Under the pieces are notes generated by a model, which saw nothing but the letters and a program-made list of their open reading frames with translations, was not told the origin of the DNA and searched no databases. DNA of 64,000 nt from Janthinobacterium sp. SUN073 (GTDB lineage: Bacteria; Pseudomonadota; Gammaproteobacteria; Burkholderiales; Burkholderiaceae_D): positions 186,001 through 250,000 of the forward strand of contig NZ_JAPUBT010000004.1 in the NCBI RefSeq assembly GCF_030397665.1. Direction: 5' to 3'. Of this stretch, positions 18,754-27,980 are shown piece by piece. A program made the translations under genes and the position numbers. Within the stretch, counting starts at the first letter, position 1, and each line of letters begins with the position of its first letter.

Positions 18754-19677
18754 TCATCCCAATATAGTGCGCTCCAGCAACGATTCCACCAATTGCACCG
18801 ACGGCGGGGCGCCACCGGCCGCCAGGCAGGCACCCGCCCCCGCCGCGACGGCAAAGCGCAAGTGCTGGCCGCCATCGGCATCGGGCCGGTACATCAGGCT
18901 GTACAGCAAGCCGCCGATGCTGGCGTCGCCCGCCCCCACCGAATCGACCACTTCGATGACGGGTGGCGCCGCCTGCCATGTCTGCTCGCCCCGGTACAGG
19001 GCCGCGCCCTGCGCGCCGCGCGTATACAAATACGTGGCGTGCGGATTCCAGCCGCGCAGCACGGCAAACGCGCCATCGATGTCATCGTGGCGGAACAGGC
19101 CCGCCAGGTCTTCGTCCGACACTTTGACCACGTCGGCCAGCTCCGTCATGCGGCGCAGGGTGGCGTCATAGCGTTCATCCATCATGATGCGGAAATTCGG
19201 ATCGTAGCTGATCTTCACGCCAGCCGCCTTGAGTTCCTGCGCCAGCGCCACGAGCTTGCCGGCCAGCGGTTCGCGCGCCAGGCTGATGCCGCCGAAATGC
19301 ACCCATTGCGCGCCCTGCATCCAGCCGGCAGGCAGCTGCGCCGCGTCGAAATGCAGGTCGGCGCTGTCGTCGCCGATGAAGTAATACGTGGGCGGATGCA
19401 GTTCATGCACGATGGCCAGCAGCGGCGACTTCGCACGGCGCTGCAAGAAACGCATGTCCAGGCCCGCCACGTCGCTCGCTTGCGCCAGCGCGTCGCCGAA
19501 GACGTCGAGGCTGACGGCACCGGCAAAGGCGCTGGGCACGCCCAGGCGCGCCATCACGCGCGCCACGTTCCAGGTCGAGCCGCCCACCTGGCTGCTCCAG
19601 GCGTCCGCGCCCGTGCGCAGCATGTCCGTCAGCGCTTCGCCGGCCGACACAAAGCGTGGGAAATTGGCGGCGTTCAT
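18754..19677 (-). CDS. PfkB-family sugar kinase, probable fructokinase
   Basis: The 307-residue protein has the ribokinase fold: GGSTWNVARVMARLGVPSAFAGAVSLDVFGD near the N-terminus and the catalytic motif DSVGAGDASIGG near 245-256, with aspartate as the base. It would phosphorylate a ketohexose such as fructose with ATP. The gene starts four bases inside the end of the AGE-family gene, whose product would make a ketose from an aldose, so the pair forms a two-step route, for example mannose to fructose to fructose 6-phosphate. This pathway is inferred from gene pairing. Confidence 0.85.
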   Translation of the reverse strand: MNAANFPRFVSAGEALTDMLRTGADAWSSQVGGSTWNVARVMARLGVPSAFAGAVSLDVFGDALAQASDVAGLDMRFLQRRAKSPLLAIVHELHPPTYYFIGDDSADLHFDAAQLPAGWMQGAQWVHFGGISLAREPLAGKLVALAQELKAAGVKISYDPNFRIMMDERYDATLRRMTELADVVKVSDEDLAGLFRHDDIDGAFAVLRGWNPHATYLYTRGAQGAALYRGEQTWQAAPPVIEVVDSVGAGDASIGGLLYSLMYRPDADGGQHLRFAVAAGAGACLAAGGAPPSVQLVESLLERTILG

Positions 19678-20897
19678 GCGGCACCTTTGAGCACGTTCAG
19701 CACGTTCAGCACTTCATAGCAGGCGCCCATGGTGTGGTAATCGACCTTGCCGGCCGGGCTTTTCTCGTTGCTGATTTTTTGATTCTCGGGCGTCAAAATG
19801 CGGTACCAGGCGCCGTGTTCGTGGTCGACGAAATGCGTCCAGCTGTAATCCCAGATCTTGTCGTAGCTTTGCCAGTAGGCGTCGTCGCCCGTGCGCGCGG
19901 CCAGCACGGCAGCGGCGGCGAAGCTTTCCGCCTGCACCCAGAAATATTTGTCGCCATCGCAGATTTCATCGTGCGGGCCGAAACCGTAATGGATGCCGCC
20001 ATGCGCGCCATCCCAGGCCTTGGCCAGCGCCGTGTCGTACAGGGCGCGCGCGCGCGGCAACAGCCAGTCGGACGGGCCGGCCATGAATTTTGAATGGCGC
20101 TCCATGATCAGCAGCAGCTTGGCCCATTCCGTGAAGTGGCCGGGCTGGTAGCCCCATGGACGGAAGATATTGCTCTTGTCGTGCAGGTTGTAATCCCAGT
20201 CGATAGCCCAGTCAGGCTTGTAGTGCTCCCAGATCATGCCGTTCGCCAGACCCGCCTGGCGCACCGTGATGTTGTGCGCCAGGGTTTCAGCGCGGTGCAG
20301 ATAGCGCGCTTCGCCCGTCGCCTCGAACGCGGCCAACATGGCTTCGCAGGCATGCATATTGGCGTTCTGGCCACGGTAGCCGTCCAGCGTCGCCCAGTCG
20401 GCGCTGGCCACGTCCGCATACAGGCCATGTTCGGGCAGCCAGAAGCGCTGCTCCATCAATTCGAAGGTCTCATCCAGATACGCGCGCGCTTCCTGCATCC
20501 CCGCCTGCAAGGCGTGCGCATACGCCAACAGCACGAAGGCCAAGCCATAGCAGTGGTTGGCGCCGTCTTCCACCGTCTTGACGCCATCTTTCCACGACAA
20601 TTGCCAGGCATAGCCGCCCGTGGCCGGGTCGCGGTGCACGTCGCGCAAGAAGGCCACGCCGTGGCGCAGGGCCGCCTGGTAATCGTCATCGCCGAAATGG
20701 CGGTAAGCCATGGCGTAATTGAAGATGAAGCGCGTGCTGCTGACCAGGTGGCGCGTGCTGGCGTCGTACACCGTGCCGTCGTCGAGGAAGAAGTGATAAA
20801 AGCCGCCGCTCGCATCGATGGCGCGCGGGTGATAAAAGTGCATCGTGTGCAGGATGTGATTTTCAAGCATCTGCCTGGAGCGGAAGTCGGGATTCAT
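19674..20897 (-). CDS. AGE-family sugar epimerase/isomerase (mannose isomerase type)
   Basis: The 407-residue protein is an alpha/alpha-barrel enzyme of the N-acylglucosamine 2-epimerase family. Visible features include RHLVSSTRFIFNYAMAY near 50, the GANHCYGLAFVLLAYA segment, a histidine-rich GHFTEWAKLLLIMER and a C-terminal HFVDHEHGAWYR. Length and motifs fit mannose isomerase or cellobiose/mannose 2-epimerase types better than GlcNAc epimerase. It is the first gene of a two-gene operon with the PfkB kinase, overlapping by four bases. A perfect LacI-type operator lies 14-32 bases upstream of its start. Confidence 0.85.
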   Translation of the reverse strand: MNPDFRSRQMLENHILHTMHFYHPRAIDASGGFYHFFLDDGTVYDASTRHLVSSTRFIFNYAMAYRHFGDDDYQAALRHGVAFLRDVHRDPATGGYAWQLSWKDGVKTVEDGANHCYGLAFVLLAYAHALQAGMQEARAYLDETFELMEQRFWLPEHGLYADVASADWATLDGYRGQNANMHACEAMLAAFEATGEARYLHRAETLAHNITVRQAGLANGMIWEHYKPDWAIDWDYNLHDKSNIFRPWGYQPGHFTEWAKLLLIMERHSKFMAGPSDWLLPRARALYDTALAKAWDGAHGGIHYGFGPHDEICDGDKYFWVQAESFAAAAVLAARTGDDAYWQSYDKIWDYSWTHFVDHEHGAWYRILTPENQKISNEKSPAGKVDYHTMGACYEVLNVLNVLKGAA

Positions 20898-20911
20898 GGG
20901 TCTCTCATGAT

Positions 20912-20929
20912 ATTGTTATCGATAACAAT
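20912..20929. promoter_or_regulatory. Perfect 18-base LacI-type operator
   Basis: ATTGTTATCGATAACAAT is a perfect palindrome with the central CG typical of LacI-family operators. It lies just upstream of the AGE-epimerase start at 20897. The LacI protein encoded at 15761, in the same sugar region, is the best candidate binder. No second copy was seen at the porin, ABC or glucokinase promoters. Confidence 0.75.
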
Positions 20930-20965
20930 GATAATAGCATGCCGCCTTCACTCCGTCATGCCCTC

Positions 20966-21967
20966 TCAAGGAGTCTTGGCCAGCCTGAGCTTTTCGCGCC
21001 ACAGTGCCGCCTGGGCAGGGTCGGCCGCCTGTTCCAGTTCGCCTTTGTCGTACACCTTGACCAGCCGTTCCATGGCTTCCAGGTCGCCCTGCTTCGCCGC
21101 CAGCAGATACAGCGCGAAGGGTTTGGGCGCCGGCCCTTGCCTGGTCGGTCCGCCACGGCCCTGCTCCAGCAGCCGCGCAAAACCCGTCTGGCCGGGTGGG
21201 CTTTTGGCGATGGCCGCCATTTCATACCAGCCCAGGGCACCCTCGTCGCTCTGCGGCACGCCCTGCCCCACCTCATAAGAGTACGCGACATTGTTCAAAC
21301 CGGGCGGATCGAGCGCCTTGGCCGCCCGCATGTACCAGCCGAACGCTTCCTTGCGCTGCGCCTCGTCCTGCGCCGTCATCATCAGTCGGTAGCCGATTTC
21401 ATTGTAGGCGGGGATGAAGCCATTCTCGGCATAGAACTTCAGCCAGTGCAGCGCATGCGCCTGTTCTTCCTGGCTACTGTGAATGTTTTCAAAGTGCATG
21501 GCCAGCGTAAAGTTGGCCAGTTCCACGCCTTGCGCGGCGCCCTTGCGCGACCAGTATTCGCCCAGCTTGCGGTCGATTGCCATGCCCTGGCCCAGCGTGT
21601 AGGCCACGGCCAGGAAAGCCTGGGCCGGGCCATAGCCGCCTTCGGCCGATTTCCGCATCCACGCCAGGCCGGCGTCGACGTCGCGCGGCGTGCCCTCGCC
21701 GTCGTGCAGCATCTGCGCCAGGTCCAGCTGGGCGATGGTGTCGCCCCCTTCCGCCGCGCGGCGGATCTTCTCGAAGGAGGCGACCTTGTCTGGCGACAGG
21801 TCGGCCGGGCGGTTGATCACGGCCTGCACCCTCGCGCGCATGGCGTCGAGACCGGACATGTCGAATTCGGCCAGCGCCGGATGCTGGTGCGGCGCTGGCA
21901 GGGACACTGGCTGCGCCAGCACGCTCTGCGCCAGCGCCAGGCTAAATACAAACAGGATGGTCTTCAT
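20966..21967 (-). CDS. Periplasmic Sel1-repeat protein 1
   Basis: The 333-residue protein has a signal peptide (MKTILFVFSLALAQSVLAQ) and then Sel1-like TPR repeats of about 36 residues: RAAEGGDTIAQLDLAQMLHDGEG, KSAEGGYGPAQAFLAVAYTLGQG, KGAAQGVELANFTLAM and later copies. Such repeats fold into a solenoid for protein-protein contacts. It starts on the last base of the stop codon of the neighbouring Sel1 gene (TAATG), so the two are translated together. The two proteins share the same repeat order and are probably old duplicates. The partner and function are unknown. Confidence 0.8.
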   Translation of the reverse strand: MKTILFVFSLALAQSVLAQPVSLPAPHQHPALAEFDMSGLDAMRARVQAVINRPADLSPDKVASFEKIRRAAEGGDTIAQLDLAQMLHDGEGTPRDVDAGLAWMRKSAEGGYGPAQAFLAVAYTLGQGMAIDRKLGEYWSRKGAAQGVELANFTLAMHFENIHSSQEEQAHALHWLKFYAENGFIPAYNEIGYRLMMTAQDEAQRKEAFGWYMRAAKALDPPGLNNVAYSYEVGQGVPQSDEGALGWYEMAAIAKSPPGQTGFARLLEQGRGGPTRQGPAPKPFALYLLAAKQGDLEAMERLVKVYDKGELEQAADPAQAALWREKLRLAKTP

Positions 21968-22818
21968 TACTTTTCTTTCTCGGCCAGTTTCGCGCGCCAC
22001 TCGGCGACGTCTTCGGCATTCACCACTTGTCCCAATTCGCCCTTGGCATACACGTCGAGCATGCGCCGCATGGCGGGCAAGTCGCCGCCCCATGCGGCCC
22101 GCTCGTACCAGACCAGGGCCAGCTTGTCCGACTGTGTCACGCCCAGGCCCAGCTCGTGCGCGCGGGCCAGGTTGCGCATGCCGGCCGGCTCCTTTTCACG
22201 CGCCGATCGGTAAAACCAGTGGAAGGCATCGCCGCGATCCTGTTCATCGACGGCTGCGCGCATCAGGTGCTCACCGAGCGCATTATAGGCGGGCACAAAG
22301 TGCTGCTCGTTCGCCGCCGCCTTCAGCCAGCTGATGGCCAGCGCCTGCTCTTCGGCACTGCTGTCGCCATCGATGAATTCCAGCGCCAGGATGGTCTGCG
22401 CCAGTGCATCTCCCTGCGCCACGCCCTTGCGCAACCAGTATTCTCCCTGCACGCGATCGATGGGCACCTTGCCGCCCACCGTGTAGGCCAGCCCCATGGC
22501 CGATTGCGCCGGCGCATAGCCGCCTTCGGCCGACTTGCGCACCCAGGCCATCGACTGCACCGTGCTTTGCGGCGCGCCGACGCCCAGCTGCAGCATGCGC
22601 GCCAATTCCAGCTGCGCCTCCACGTCGCCGCCTTCGGCCGCACGCCGGGTCTCGGCAAATGCGGCGATGCTTTCCGGGCTATGGCTGGCCACATTCGCCC
22701 TGGCCTCGATGGCGATCAGCTGCAGATCGAGCAAGGTGGGCGAGGTGGGCGAGGTCTGGGCGAGGACGGGCAGCGCCAGCGGCAGCAGCAGCGCCGCCAG
22801 CGAAAGGGATTTATGCAT
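21967..22818 (-). CDS. Periplasmic Sel1-repeat protein 2
   Basis: The 283-residue protein has a clear signal peptide (HKSLSLAALLLPLALPVLAQ) and Sel1 repeats (RRAAEGGDVEAQLELARMLQ, KSAEGGYAPAQSAMGLAYT, KGVAQGDALAQTILAL and others). The C-terminal region, with MRRMLDVYAKGELGQ and then EWRAKLAEK, closely parallels the C-termini of both neighbouring Sel1 proteins (VYDKGELEQ...ALWREKL; VYRDGGLGQ...VWQARL). This shared tail shows a common origin of all three genes. The gene overlaps the following Sel1 gene by one base and follows the TonB-domain Sel1 gene by 88 bases. Confidence 0.8.
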   Translation of the reverse strand: MHKSLSLAALLLPLALPVLAQTSPTSPTLLDLQLIAIEARANVASHSPESIAAFAETRRAAEGGDVEAQLELARMLQLGVGAPQSTVQSMAWVRKSAEGGYAPAQSAMGLAYTVGGKVPIDRVQGEYWLRKGVAQGDALAQTILALEFIDGDSSAEEQALAISWLKAAANEQHFVPAYNALGEHLMRAAVDEQDRGDAFHWFYRSAREKEPAGMRNLARAHELGLGVTQSDKLALVWYERAAWGGDLPAMRRMLDVYAKGELGQVVNAEDVAEWRAKLAEKEK

Positions 22819-22906
22819 GGCAAACACAGGCGGGTAACAAAACGCACATGGTACTGGAGTCAAGCGCCGGCTAGGTGTTCGCCTGACGCCAAGGCCATGG
22901 CCATGG

Positions 22907-24202
22907 CTACGGCATCTTGCCGCGCATGCCATCGAGCCTGGCTTGCCAGACTTGCGCCCTGGCCGCATCGGCAGCTTGCCCCAGGCCGCCGTCACGATAC
23001 ACGGCCAGCAGCCGCTGCATCGCTTCCACATGGCCTGTCTGCGCCGCCAGTTCATACCAGACCATAGCCAGGCTGCCATCCTGCGACAGGCCCTTGCCCG
23101 TCTCATATGCCTGCGCCAGGCGGTATTGCGCTGCATCATGACCCAGGCTGGCCGCCCTGGCCGTCCAGGCCACCGCTGCCGCGGTCTCCTGGGGCGCTTG
23201 CGCCTGCGCCATCAACTGTTCGCCGCGCAGGTATAGCGCCGGCGGGAAGTCTTGTTTGACCGCCTTGTCCAGCAGGCGCATGGCTTGCTCCGGGTCGTCC
23301 GCGACAACGTCGCCCCGCAGCAACATCTGCGCCAGCGCAACCTGCGCATCGGGCAGGCTGCCTTCCGCCGCCTTGCGGTACCACGACACTGCCACGGCGT
23401 TGTCCTGGCCGACGCTGTCGCCGGCCAGGTACAGCTGCGCCAGCCTGTACTGGGCTTTCGTAAAGCCCTTGTCCGCCGCCCGCGTATACCATTTGACGGC
23501 CTGGGCCATATCCGTCTGTACCTTCCAGGCCTGGTGGTACATGGTGCCCAAGGAATACAACACCTTGACACGCTCCTGCGCCGCCGGCCGCATGAGCCAG
23601 CCCAGCACTTCCTCGCCATTGTCCGGCTGCGCCGTATCGTACAGGGCCCGTGCGCCCAGCCGCTCCTGGGCTTCGCCATTGCCGCCCAATGCCGCCGCCC
23701 GGTACCAGCGCAGGACCTCGGCCATGTCAGCGCGCAAGGACCACCTGCTGCTCAGCAATAGTGCATAGCGCATCTGCGCGTTCGCGTCGCCGGTCTCGGC
23801 CGCCGCGCGCAGTACCTCCGGCCTCACCCCATCTTCCTCGCTGTCAATACTCCACATGTACTGTATTTTCGTCCAGCTGCGTACCGGCTTGCCATTGGCG
23901 AGTCCGGGACTGAAGCCGCGCTTGCGCATGCCATCGATGGCAGCGGCATCAAGCATGAGTGTACCGCTGGTTTGCTCGACGGTAGCAGCCAGGACAGTGC
24001 CATCCGCATCAACGAGGAAAGCCATGCTGACGATTCCCTGCAGGTTTTCAAGCAGCGCCTGGCGTGGGTAAACCATGGTATTGGCTTCGGTGGTCGGCAG
24101 GGCCAGGGGCAAGGTGGTCGCAGCTGGCTGGGCCTGCAGCGATGCTGCCGGCAAGGCCAGGAAAATGGTGGCCAGCAGGCGCGCGGTGTGTTTCAGGATC
24201 AT
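22907..24202 (-). CDS. TonB-C-terminal-domain plus Sel1-repeat protein
   Basis: The 431-residue protein has a signal peptide (residues 1-25, ending LQA-Q). Residues about 42-115 form a TonB C-terminal-like domain (YPRQALLENLQGIVSMAFLVDADGTV, then MRKRGFSPGLANGKPVRSW), the kind found in TonB/energy-transfer proteins, followed by about seven Sel1 repeats such as RAADKGFTKAQYRLAQLYLAGDS. There is no membrane anchor, so it is not a classical TonB. The tail matches the two downstream Sel1 proteins, so the three probably form an operon. The ribosome binding site before the ATG at 24202 is weak and the start is uncertain. Confidence 0.78.
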   Translation of the reverse strand: MILKHTARLLATIFLALPAASLQAQPAATTLPLALPTTEANTMVYPRQALLENLQGIVSMAFLVDADGTVLAATVEQTSGTLMLDAAAIDGMRKRGFSPGLANGKPVRSWTKIQYMWSIDSEEDGVRPEVLRAAAETGDANAQMRYALLLSSRWSLRADMAEVLRWYRAAALGGNGEAQERLGARALYDTAQPDNGEEVLGWLMRPAAQERVKVLYSLGTMYHQAWKVQTDMAQAVKWYTRAADKGFTKAQYRLAQLYLAGDSVGQDNAVAVSWYRKAAEGSLPDAQVALAQMLLRGDVVADDPEQAMRLLDKAVKQDFPPALYLRGEQLMAQAQAPQETAAAVAWTARAASLGHDAAQYRLAQAYETGKGLSQDGSLAMVWYELAAQTGHVEAMQRLLAVYRDGGLGQAADAARAQVWQARLDGMRGKMP

Positions 24203-24416
24203 GGTATATGGCAGGCGCAACAGGGCGCCGCCCAGTGCAAGGTACGTTGAAGGTGCACGCATCTTACGCAATAACCAACATTCCAGAAAGGCGGCAATAC
24301 GTGGATTCGTTTGACAGCAGGGCGGACGCGGCATACATTGCCAGGATACAAGCACGATACCTTCAGGTTCGTGCCGACTTCGCACCCGCTCCTTCACACT
24401 TCATCACAGGTCCAGC

Positions 24417-24806
24417 ATGCACATATTGTCCCGTACCGCCTTGACCCTGCTGCTCGCCGCAGCCTCCGTGGGCGCCAGCGCCGCAGACACCCAGCTGGCA
24501 GGCTGCGCCGCCAAGCGCGAAAGCATCCGCAGCGAATTACGCCAAGCGCAGGAACAGGGTCTGTCCGACAAGGTCGCGGGCCTGACGCGCGCGCTCGACG
24601 AAGTCAACGCCCACTGCCGCGACAACGTGCTGGTCGAACGCCACAACAAGAAGGTGCTGAAGGCGCAGGCGAAAGTGAACCAGACGGAGCGTTCGCTGCG
24701 CATGGCCCAGGAAGCGAATAAAGAGCCGAAAAAGATCGCCAAGCTGGAAGGCAAGCTGGAAAAAGCCAGGGCGGAACTGGCCGCCCTGCAGGCGCAGCAG
24801 CCCTGA
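24417..24806 (+). CDS. DUF1090 (YqjC-like) periplasmic protein
   Basis: The 129-residue protein has a signal peptide (LSRTALTLLLAAASVGASAA) and a mature start GCAAKRESIRSELRQAQEQG typical of DUF1090. It then carries a predicted coiled coil rich in K, E, A and Q (about residues 70-125). E. coli YqjC belongs to this family; its role is unknown. The two cysteines, one near the mature start and one in AHCRDN, could form a disulfide bond. It reads divergently from the Sel1 genes and converges on the SWIM-domain gene, with only 13 bases between the stops. Confidence 0.85.
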   Translation: MHILSRTALTLLLAAASVGASAADTQLAGCAAKRESIRSELRQAQEQGLSDKVAGLTRALDEVNAHCRDNVLVERHNKKVLKAQAKVNQTERSLRMAQEANKEPKKIAKLEGKLEKARAELAALQAQQP

Positions 24807-24819
24807 CGGCAAGCCGCGG

Positions 24820-26850
24820 CTACCCTGCCGCCTCCAGCGCGAGACACGTCGTGCAGACATACGCCAGGCGCAAGGCTTGCGCCGCGCGCGGCGTGCTGAC
24901 GTAGGCCCCCAGCAGGCCGGCCGGCAAATCCAGGCCCAGCGCGTGCAAGGTGGCGCCATGCCGCGCCAGTTCGCCGGCCAGTTCGGCTTCCAGCCGTGGC
25001 CGGCCACTACGCGCCTGCAGTGCGAGAAGGTCGAGCACCTGGGCCAGCACCCGCGATGCCGCCGAGCTTTGCTGCGGCACCGATGATGCCAGGCTGGCGC
25101 CCCCCAGGCTCTTGAAAAAGCGCGCCAGCGCCGACGGCAGCTTGCCTGCGTCGATCTCGAAATCGAGCGACACCACGCGCAACTTGCCATTCTTGGCGAT
25201 CAGCAGCGCCACCGGCTGCCAGCCACCTGGCTCGCCACGCGCGCGGCTGGCCAGCACGGCACGGATATCGGCGCCATCGGCCACGGCCGCCTGCAGCCGC
25301 GTAATGCGCGGACGCAGCGCCGGTAGTGCCGGAATCTGCAAGTCCAGGGCGGCGCCACAGGTGTCGAACACTTGCCAATCGAGCCGCTGCCCCACTTCGT
25401 CGAGCTGCGGTCGCGCCACGGCCGCCGGACGCAGCACCACGCAATCGACGGGCTCCGGCGTCAAGCCGACGTTACCGCTCATGAAAGCGGCCAGCGCCAT
25501 CCAGTCGCTGAAACCCAGACTCTGCCAGCGCGGATCGTCGAGCGCCCACAGCGGCGCCGCACTGGCGCGCACGCCGCTGTCCATGGCAAGCCGCCCATCG
25601 TCGGCCAGGGACGCGCCTGCCAACTGCCAGCTCGCCTCGCACATATGCCGGGCGCTGCCGGCGCCCGTCCACAGGCTGCCCGCATCCCATGTAGATTCGC
25701 GCGTAAACGAGCGGTCGCTGGCGTCGGCCCGCGCCTGCACCGCCTGCACGATACGCCCCTCGCCCCCCTCGGCATGCTGCCAGAACGACAAGGTCAGGCC
25801 ATGCGCGCCGCCGCGCGTTTCCCACCAATACGCGCCCAGCGGCAGCAGCTCGATGGGCGCGTCGCCGGCCGCATCAAAGCTGCGCCGCGCCTGTCCGCGC
25901 AAGCGCTGCAAGAGCGGGCCAGGCGCGTGTTCGAGCGCCGCGCACAAGGCGCCGATGGCCGCCATCTCCTCGAATGCCTGGCGCTCGCTGGCGTGGTAAT
26001 CGCGCCGCACGAGCAAATCCAGCGTACCGCCCAGTCCACGCAACAGGGCGGCAAGACGGGGCAGGTTTTCACTGCGCGCCGACATGGTCAGCGCGCGCAG
26101 CTGGCCGGCGGCAATCGCGCTGGCATGCGACAGGCCATTGTCGTACAGCTCACCGAGCAGCCGCCGCACCTGGGCCAGGAACACCAGCTCGGACGTACTC
26201 ATCCCGGGCGCTGCGGCGGCGGGCGCCGTCGCGGCGCCGTCCGGCCAGGCAAACTCCCGTCCATGCTTGCGCCAGACGCAGGCCAGCGCATACAGGTGCA
26301 GCGCCTTGCGCAGAGCGGCCGGGGTATCGGACACCATGGCGTCCACGCCGGCGCCGCGCAGATAGCTGCAGCCCAGTTTCAACAAGGGCAGCTCGATCTG
26401 CAGCCTGGCGCTGACGATGGTGACGTCCGCCTGGTCGCCTTCCGCCAGCCAGGCCAGCGCCTGGCGCACCGCCGGCTTGCCCGCCTGCTTGCAGACGGCC
26501 GCGCTGTCGAGCGCCAGCACCTCCTCCAGCACACCGGCCGGCGGCGCATCCTGCGCACCGTCCTGTCCACTGTCTTGTCCACTCTCCTGCGGCAGTTCGC
26601 GCAGCCACACGGCAGCGGCCAGGATATGCTTGCACATGCCGGGCGCCGGGCAATCGCAGCGGCCCTTCTGCGGCCCGCCCGCATCGAGCAGCACCCACTG
26701 GCCGTCGGCGACCAGGGCGCCGCCCGCGTCATCCTGCCAGCCCACCTTGCCCGCCTCGATATCCTTCAGGGCGCGGCGCAGCAGGCCCGCGTTGGCCAGC
26801 GTCGCCAGGCTGTCGTCGTCAAAGCTGCGGTACACGGCGTGCCAGCTCAT
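24820..26850 (-). CDS. yehQ: SWIM zinc-finger protein (YehQ-like)
   Basis: The 676-residue protein has a SWIM zinc finger near its N-terminus: CDC at 65-67 and CKH at 73-75 (C-x-C-x5-C-x-H), which can bind DNA or protein. The rest is a large domain without recognised motifs, rich in alanine, arginine and leucine. The ATG at 26850 is four bases inside the end of the VWA gene; the longer frame upstream is a shadow of that gene. It is the last gene of a five-gene operon matching the E. coli yeh group (AAA+, DUF5682, VWA, SWIM). Its job in that system is unknown; the finger suggests target recognition. Confidence 0.85.
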   Translation of the reverse strand: MSWHAVYRSFDDDSLATLANAGLLRRALKDIEAGKVGWQDDAGGALVADGQWVLLDAGGPQKGRCDCPAPGMCKHILAAAVWLRELPQESGQDSGQDGAQDAPPAGVLEEVLALDSAAVCKQAGKPAVRQALAWLAEGDQADVTIVSARLQIELPLLKLGCSYLRGAGVDAMVSDTPAALRKALHLYALACVWRKHGREFAWPDGAATAPAAAAPGMSTSELVFLAQVRRLLGELYDNGLSHASAIAAGQLRALTMSARSENLPRLAALLRGLGGTLDLLVRRDYHASERQAFEEMAAIGALCAALEHAPGPLLQRLRGQARRSFDAAGDAPIELLPLGAYWWETRGGAHGLTLSFWQHAEGGEGRIVQAVQARADASDRSFTRESTWDAGSLWTGAGSARHMCEASWQLAGASLADDGRLAMDSGVRASAAPLWALDDPRWQSLGFSDWMALAAFMSGNVGLTPEPVDCVVLRPAAVARPQLDEVGQRLDWQVFDTCGAALDLQIPALPALRPRITRLQAAVADGADIRAVLASRARGEPGGWQPVALLIAKNGKLRVVSLDFEIDAGKLPSALARFFKSLGGASLASSVPQQSSAASRVLAQVLDLLALQARSGRPRLEAELAGELARHGATLHALGLDLPAGLLGAYVSTPRAAQALRLAYVCTTCLALEAAG

Positions 26851-27980
26851 CCCATCACCCCGGCCAGCCATTCGGCAAAGTGCTGTGGCGTCAGTGCCGC
26901 CACGTGCATGCCCTGATCCGCCAGGCGCTGCGCCATGCCGTGGTCGTACACAGGCTGTGCGCGCGCGTCGAGCGCGGCCAGGCCCAGCAGGGTGACGCGC
27001 GACTCGGCCATGCGCTTGAGCGCCGCCAGCAGCGGCCCTGGCGGTGCGCCCTCCTCGAAATCGCTGATCAGGGCCAGTACCGTGCGCTGCGGATTGCTCA
27101 CCAGCTGCTCGCAGTACTGCACCGCGCGGCCGATATTCGTGCCACCGCCCAGCTGCACCGTCAGCAGCACCTCGACCGGGTCGGCGGCCAGGTGCGTCAG
27201 GTCTGCCACGCTGGTGTCGAACACCACCAGCCGCACATTCACGGCCGGCAGGCCGGACAGGATGCCAGCCACCACGGCCGCATAGATCACCGAATCCATC
27301 ATCGAGGCGCTCTGGTCGACGCACAGGATGACGTCCCACGGCAGGCTGCGCTTGACGCGCGCATTGAAGACGGGCCGCGCCATCAGCAGGCGGCGGCTGG
27401 CCAGATCATAGTGTTTCAGGTTGGCGGCAATGGTGGCGCGCCAATCGAAGTTCTGCGCGCTCTTCATCTGCGTGCGGCGAAAGCGGTTGCGCCGCCCCAC
27501 CACCGCGTTGACGAAATCCTTGCGCAGGCGCTCGGTGATTTCCTCGACCACGTGCCGTATCACGGCGCGCACCGCGTCATGCATGTCCGCGCCGAGCCGC
27601 CCGCGCATGCCGATCAGGGCGCGCGCCAGCGCCTGGTTCGGCTCCAGGCTGGCCAGCACGGCCGGGTCGCGCAGCAGGCCGCTCAATTCATAGCGCTCGA
27701 TCGCGTGGCCCTGCACGCGCTCGTACACGTCCTGCGGAAACAGCTTGCGCGTCTGCGCCAGCCAGTCGATGGCGCGCAGCTGGCTGGGGTCCAGCGAACC
27801 GCCACCGCCGGCGCGCAGCATGCCCTTGCGCTCATACTCGCGGCCATACAGATAATCGAGACAGGCATCGAGCCGGCCATCGCTGGCGGACCAGGCTTCG
27901 GTTTGCAGCGGCTGCGCGTAGCGTCCCAGCATCAGGCGCCAGCGGCGCAGCAATTCCTGATGATGCAGATTCTCAGCCAT
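26847..27980 (-). CDS. yehP: VWA-domain protein (YehP-like)
   Basis: The 377-residue protein has an N-terminal helical region and a C-terminal von Willebrand A domain from about residue 214. The metal-binding MIDAS motif is intact: DQSAS at 222-226, a threonine in GGGTNIGR and an aspartate in ALISDFEEG. VWA proteins paired with MoxR ATPases act as adaptors that hand client proteins to the ATPase, as in CoxD/CoxE or RavA/ViaA. The start at 27980 lies eight bases inside the DUF5682 gene, and the gene overlaps the SWIM gene by four bases, so translation is tightly coupled. Confidence 0.88.
   Translation of the reverse strand: MAENLHHQELLRRWRLMLGRYAQPLQTEAWSASDGRLDACLDYLYGREYERKGMLRAGGGGSLDPSQLRAIDWLAQTRKLFPQDVYERVQGHAIERYELSGLLRDPAVLASLEPNQALARALIGMRGRLGADMHDAVRAVIRHVVEEITERLRKDFVNAVVGRRNRFRRTQMKSAQNFDWRATIAANLKHYDLASRRLLMARPVFNARVKRSLPWDVILCVDQSASMMDSVIYAAVVAGILSGLPAVNVRLVVFDTSVADLTHLAADPVEVLLTVQLGGGTNIGRAVQYCEQLVSNPQRTVLALISDFEEGAPPGPLLAALKRMAESRVTLLGLAALDARAQPVYDHGMAQRLADQGMHVAALTPQHFAEWLAGVMG

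Noticed and set aside
26851-27339. Upstream extension of the SWIM-protein frame
   Set aside because: It runs through the VWA gene in another frame; the ATG at 26850 overlaps by four bases as expected for a coupled operon.
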